A stretch of DNA of 8,471 nt from Flavicella sp042091695. Lineage in GTDB: Bacteria; Bacteroidota; Bacteroidia; Flavobacteriales; Flavobacteriaceae. Shown in pieces: positions 6,235-8,471 of the stretch. Made by a program: the position numbers and the translations under genes. The notes beneath the pieces were generated by a model. That model was not told the DNA's origin. It did not search any database and was given only the letters and a program-made list of their open reading frames with translations. The DNA lies in assembly GCA_042091695.1 (NCBI GenBank), contig JBELHA010000069.1, positions 1-8,471 of the forward strand, in the 5' to 3' direction. How positions within the stretch are numbered: the stretch's first letter is position 1; the number at the start of each line of letters is the position of its first letter.

Positions 6235-6834
6235 TTAGTTGACTGCAGTAACTGCGCTAACTGTTAGATTATCAAAATAAAAAACACCACCATCCTTATC
6301 TATCATATGTGAAAACATAATCGCTTTTCCATTAGACACATCCGAAATTGTAGTATTGAAGGAAAAGGTTTTTGCAACTCCTAATTCGAGTTGACTCGCA
6401 GGAATTCTAAACTTTTGGTATTGAATATTATTTTGATTATCAGTGGAATTCCAAAGTACCCCTCCATTAGAATTAGCATTTAACGCAACATCTTGGTAAA
6501 CGATACCATCTGAAGTATTATCTCTAACAAAAACAGAAAAAACTCTTTTAGTTCCAGACACCCACTTCACACTAAAACTAACAACATACTCTCCAGCTGA
6601 AAGTGGGTTTTTAATATTCAAAATAGATGTTGAATTTTCTGGAGGACTCATAACTGCATGATCATTTTCAGTATCGATGGTAACATAGTCAACTTTGGTG
6701 GACCAAGTATACCATTCATTATATCCTGCGGAACTAGACACAACTGAGTCTGTTGTATTAGAAAAATCATTGGAAAATTGAGCGAATGACATTGAACTAA
6801 TCAATAATGTAATAATAAATGTAATTTTTTTCAT
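6235..6834 (-). CDS. Truncated WYTW-subfamily secreted protein lacking its T9SS sorting domain
   Basis: Open frame of 199 residues. The ATG at 6834, not that at 6867, opens the signal peptide MKKITFIITLLISSMSFA|Q shared with the neighbours. The binding-type domain is complete: YNEWYTWSTKVDY (38-50), GEYVVSFSVKWVSGTKRVF (81-99), DVALNANSNGGVL, KFRIPAS and FYFDNLTV (185-192). The frame stops seven residues later, at the linker where paralogs run on into a sorting domain. The stop TAA (6235-6237) is created at the junction of the tandem repeat. A decayed sorting-domain remnant lies beyond it. If expressed, the product would pass the inner membrane by Sec but carry no T9SS signal, so it would stay in the periplasm. 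The TAnnTTTG box of the related gene at 4583-5413 is not conserved here, so expression is doubtful. It may be a pseudogene, although its frame is intact. Confidence 0.75.
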   Translation of the reverse strand: MKKITFIITLLISSMSFAQFSNDFSNTTDSVVSSSAGYNEWYTWSTKVDYVTIDTENDHAVMSPPENSTSILNIKNPLSAGEYVVSFSVKWVSGTKRVFSVFVRDNTSDGIVYQDVALNANSNGGVLWNSTDNQNNIQYQKFRIPASQLELGVAKTFSFNTTISDVSNGKAIMFSHMIDKDGGVFYFDNLTVSAVTAVN

Positions 6835-7044
6835 AATGTTAAATTTAATTAAATTTTGTTGAAACACTCATTTTGAATGTATTTATAAGTAATAATATAA
6901 TAATAACACGTATATATCATAAAGTATAAAAATTTAATCCGTAAAAAACAAGTAATAAAACAGTGATAACATTACAGAAATCACAATGAATACCTAAGAA
7001 ACAAATTTTAAGGTTTTTCATAGTAACCATATTTAAAATTTTGA

Positions 7045-7162
7045 CTCGTCTACAAGAATTTATTGCGTAGAATAGTACACACTAACTATAACAGTTAAAA
7101 TATATACCTTCTTTCAATACAGCAATGGCAACAAAATACGATTAAAAGTCGCAGCAAAATAA
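7045..7162 (-). pseudogene. Fossil sorting-domain fragment in spacer, copy B
   Basis: On the minus strand this reads, towards the 3' end, VYILTVIVSVYYSTQ, a stop codon, then ILVD. This matches VYILTVVAGGKSSAQKVLVD of an intact sorting domain with the Lys codon AAA turned into TAA. The same substitution is seen in copy A (5636-5757), so the decay began before the duplication. Only about 40 codons are recognisable. Between 6835 and 7044 I see only the leader of the truncated gene and A/T-rich spacer aligned to copy A. Confidence 0.7.
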
Positions 7163-7184
7163 TTAGTTATATTACAACAACAAA

Positions 7185-7211
7185 AAACCTCAAAACTTGT
7201 GTTTGAGGTTT
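7185..7211 (-). terminator. Rho-independent terminator after the gene 7239-8072
   Basis: A 10-bp perfect stem (7185-7194 with 7202-7211, AAACCTCAAA/TTTGAGGTTT) with a 7-nt loop is followed on the minus strand by a U-run (A at 7182-7187). It lies 28 bp past the stop codon at 7239. Confidence 0.85.
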
Positions 7212-7238
7212 ATCTAAATAATTAAAATATTGTAACGA

Positions 7239-8072
7239 CTACTCTACAACAACTTTTTGAGTAGATGAGTTACCTTCAGCTACAACAGTTAAGATGTATA
7301 AACCGCTTGGCAATCCAGAAACGTCTACAAAATCACCATTGAAAGGCGCAGCAACTCCTTGACCCAATGCATTTGTTAAAGAAACTGCTTCAATTGTTTT
7401 TGAGGAAGAAATGTAAAGTACATCCGATGCGGGGTTAGGATATACTTCTAAGGAAGCATCAAATAGGTTACCAGTACTTGCTGTAACTGTATTGACTGTG
7501 AAATTATCAAAATGAAAAACACCACCATCCTTATCTATCATATGTGAAAACATAATCGCTTTTCCATCCGATACACTAGCAATTGTAGTATTGAAGGAAA
7601 AGGTTTTTGTAACTCCTAATTCGAGTTCACTAGCAGGAATTCTAAACTTTTGGTATTGAATATCGTTTGCATTATCAGTGGCATCCTGTAGTATACCTCC
7701 ATTCGAGTTAGTATTTAACGCAACATCTTGGTAAACTAAACCGCCTTGAGTATTATCCCTAACAAAAACAGAAAAAACTCTTTTAGTTCCAGACACCCAC
7801 TTGACACTAAAACTAACTACGTATTCACCTGTAGAAAGTTTGTCTTTAATATTCAAAATAGATGTTGAAGTTTCTGGAGGACTCATAACTGCGTGGTCAT
7901 TTTCAGTATTGATGGAAACATAATCTACTTTAGTGGACCATGTATACCATTCATTATTTCCATATCCAGAACTTGGCACAGCTGAATTCGTAGTAGTTGA
8001 AAAGTCATTAGAAAATTGAGCATGTGAAATTGATGAAAGTAGCACTATCCATATAAATGTAATTTTTTTCAT
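7239..8072 (-). CDS. T9SS type A sorting domain protein, WYTW subfamily
   Basis: Secreted 277-residue protein. The ATG at 8072 is preferred to the in-frame ATG at 8138. It starts the signal peptide MKKITFIWIVLLSSISHA|Q (1-18), and the outer ATG lies inside the predicted promoter. The binding-type domain (19 to about 198) has NNEWYTWSTKVDY (39-51), GEYVVSFSVKWVSGTKRVF (82-100), DVALNTNSNGGIL, KFRIPAS and FHFDNFTV. The sorting domain is residues 208-277, with YPNP (211-214), LTNALGQ, LPSGLYILTV and terminal QKVVVE. There are no cysteines. It is the intact relative of the remnant at 5831-6234, and its 3' part lies in repeat copy B. It has its own promoter and terminator, hence a monocistronic unit. 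Predicted to be exported by T9SS. A non-catalytic binding role is inferred from the fold-like motifs only. Confidence 0.93.
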   Translation of the reverse strand: MKKITFIWIVLLSSISHAQFSNDFSTTTNSAVPSSGYGNNEWYTWSTKVDYVSINTENDHAVMSPPETSTSILNIKDKLSTGEYVVSFSVKWVSGTKRVFSVFVRDNTQGGLVYQDVALNTNSNGGILQDATDNANDIQYQKFRIPASELELGVTKTFSFNTTIASVSDGKAIMFSHMIDKDGGVFHFDNFTVNTVTASTGNLFDASLEVYPNPASDVLYISSSKTIEAVSLTNALGQGVAAPFNGDFVDVSGLPSGLYILTVVAEGNSSTQKVVVE

Positions 8073-8110
8073 AATTAAATAATTGATTTGATTGATTTTA
8101 GTTAATGATA

Positions 8111-8138
8111 CAAATTTATATTTTTTTAAAAATAACAA
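8111..8138 (-). promoter_or_regulatory. Promoter of the gene 7239-8072
   Basis: The minus strand has TTG (8136-8138), 17 nt, then TAAATTTG (8111-8118), an exact TAnnTTTG box with the same spacing as the promoter at 5464-5492. Transcription would start near 8104, giving a leader of about 30 nt with no Shine-Dalgarno-like site. Between 8139 and 8278 I see no other feature. Confidence 0.6.
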
Positions 8139-8278
8139 CTAAATAACATATTAAAAGCTCAATTATTCCAAAATCAGAAGCATATATAGCACATCCTAGA
8201 AACACATGTGCCCCAAAAATTACAAATACAGTCTCATTTAATTATTTTACAACAATTATTAATACAAAAACAACAAAA

Positions 8279-8305
8279 AAGCCCCAAACGCAATGTTTGA
8301 GGCTT
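8279..8305 (-). terminator. Rho-independent terminator after the gene entering from the right edge
   Basis: An 11-bp stem (8279-8289 with 8295-8305) with a 5-nt loop and a U-run on the minus strand. One position pairs only as U-G, and only in the minus-strand RNA, which confirms the direction. It lies 24 bp past the stop codon at 8330. Confidence 0.83.
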
Positions 8306-8329
8306 GTAATCGTAATTAAAATGTAGTAA

Positions 8330-8471
8330 TTAGTCTACAAGTACTTTCTGAGCAGATGATTTCCCACCAGCTACAACAGTTAAAATGTATACACCGTTTG
8401 GCAAAGCAGCAACATCTACAGATGTTCCATTGAAAGGAGCAGCAACTGTTTGTCCCAATGCATTTACCAAA
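8330..8471 (-). CDS. C-terminus of a further T9SS type A sorting domain protein (partial)
   Basis: The gene runs off the right edge. Only the last 46 codons and the TAA (8330-8332) are present. They read LVNALGQTVAAPFNG, then VDVAALPNGVYILTVVAGG, then KSSAQKVLVD. This is the second half of a T9SS type A sorting domain, nearly identical to the end of the gene 4583-5413 (LVNALGQAVTAPFNG, ending SSAQKVFVQ). The upstream domain is unseen, but the close match suggests another WYTW-subfamily member, so the array continues beyond this window. Its terminator is at 8279-8305. Confidence 0.9.
   Translation of the reverse strand, partial: LVNALGQTVAAPFNGTSVDVAALPNGVYILTVVAGGKSSAQKVLVD

Larger units (their letters stand above)
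4817..6235. repeat. Tandem ~1.4-kb duplication, copy A
   Basis: This block matches 6238-7651 base for base over its whole length, with an offset of 1421 at the left end, 1408 in the middle and 1416 at the right. It contains, from left to right, the signal peptide and binding-domain part of the gene 4583-5413, its leader and spacer with a fossil sorting domain and a terminator, and the 3' half of another paralog (now the remnant 5831-6234). Both ends fall inside genes. By eye the copies agree at very roughly four bases in five, with many small indels, so the event is not recent or has been followed by fast drift. Confidence 0.8.
6238..7651. repeat. Tandem ~1.4-kb duplication, copy B
   Basis: Second copy of the block at 4817-6235. 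It holds the 5' part of the truncated gene, its leader, the fossil sorting domain at 7045-7162, the terminator at 7185-7211 and the 3' half of the intact gene 7239-8072. The right end falls near codons for KFRIPAS in that gene, where similarity to copy A stops. The left end falls at the linker codons of the truncated gene. Confidence 0.8.

Noticed and set aside
3040..8471. The repeated sorting-domain and terminator sequences as a CRISPR array or IS element
   Set aside because: Repeats are of gene length and diverged, with no short identical repeats at regular spacing. No transposase or terminal inverted repeats are visible.

Overview
The window is low-GC and looks like a member of the Bacteroidota, most likely a flavobacterium. 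Three signs support this. Every gene ends in a type IX secretion system (T9SS) type A sorting domain (YPNP...GxYxxxV...KVVV-COOH). Two or three genes have a recognisable TAnnTTTG (-7) promoter box. Shine-Dalgarno-like sites are absent. I cannot name the genus. All genes lie on the minus strand, so transcription runs from high to low coordinates.

The window is an array of paralogous secreted proteins of about 270-320 residues. Each has an 18-21 residue signal peptide, one beta-rich domain of about 180-220 residues ending in a (F/V/L)DN(F/I)-type strand that recalls CBM4/9-like carbohydrate-binding jelly rolls, and a sorting domain of about 70 residues. No catalytic domain, lipobox, transmembrane anchor or mobility gene is present. 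In transcription order: a gene entering from the right edge (only its C-terminus, 8330-8471); full genes at 7239-8072, 4583-5413, 3452-4372, 2049-2903, 1156-1974 and 5-964; and a truncated gene at 6235-6834. Most are followed by their own hairpin terminator. Only 2049-2903 and 1156-1974 have no visible terminator between them and may be co-transcribed.

The stretches between genes are not empty. The block from about 4817 to 6235 is repeated in tandem as about 6238 to 7651. The copies begin and end inside genes, so the junction at about 6236 joins the 5' part of one paralog to the 3' part of another. This explains both the truncated 199-residue protein, which has lost its sorting domain, and the frameshifted sorting-domain remnant (5831-6234) behind it. 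Inside each repeat copy the spacer carries an older, stop-riddled sorting-domain fossil (about 5636-5757 and 7045-7162). A further full-length fossil sorting domain, with a perfect terminator, lies at 3049-3260. The locus therefore records repeated duplication, recombination and gene loss in a family of exported binding-type proteins.

What the proteins bind is not visible here. Surface glycan binding, adhesion or matrix roles are plausible inferences only.
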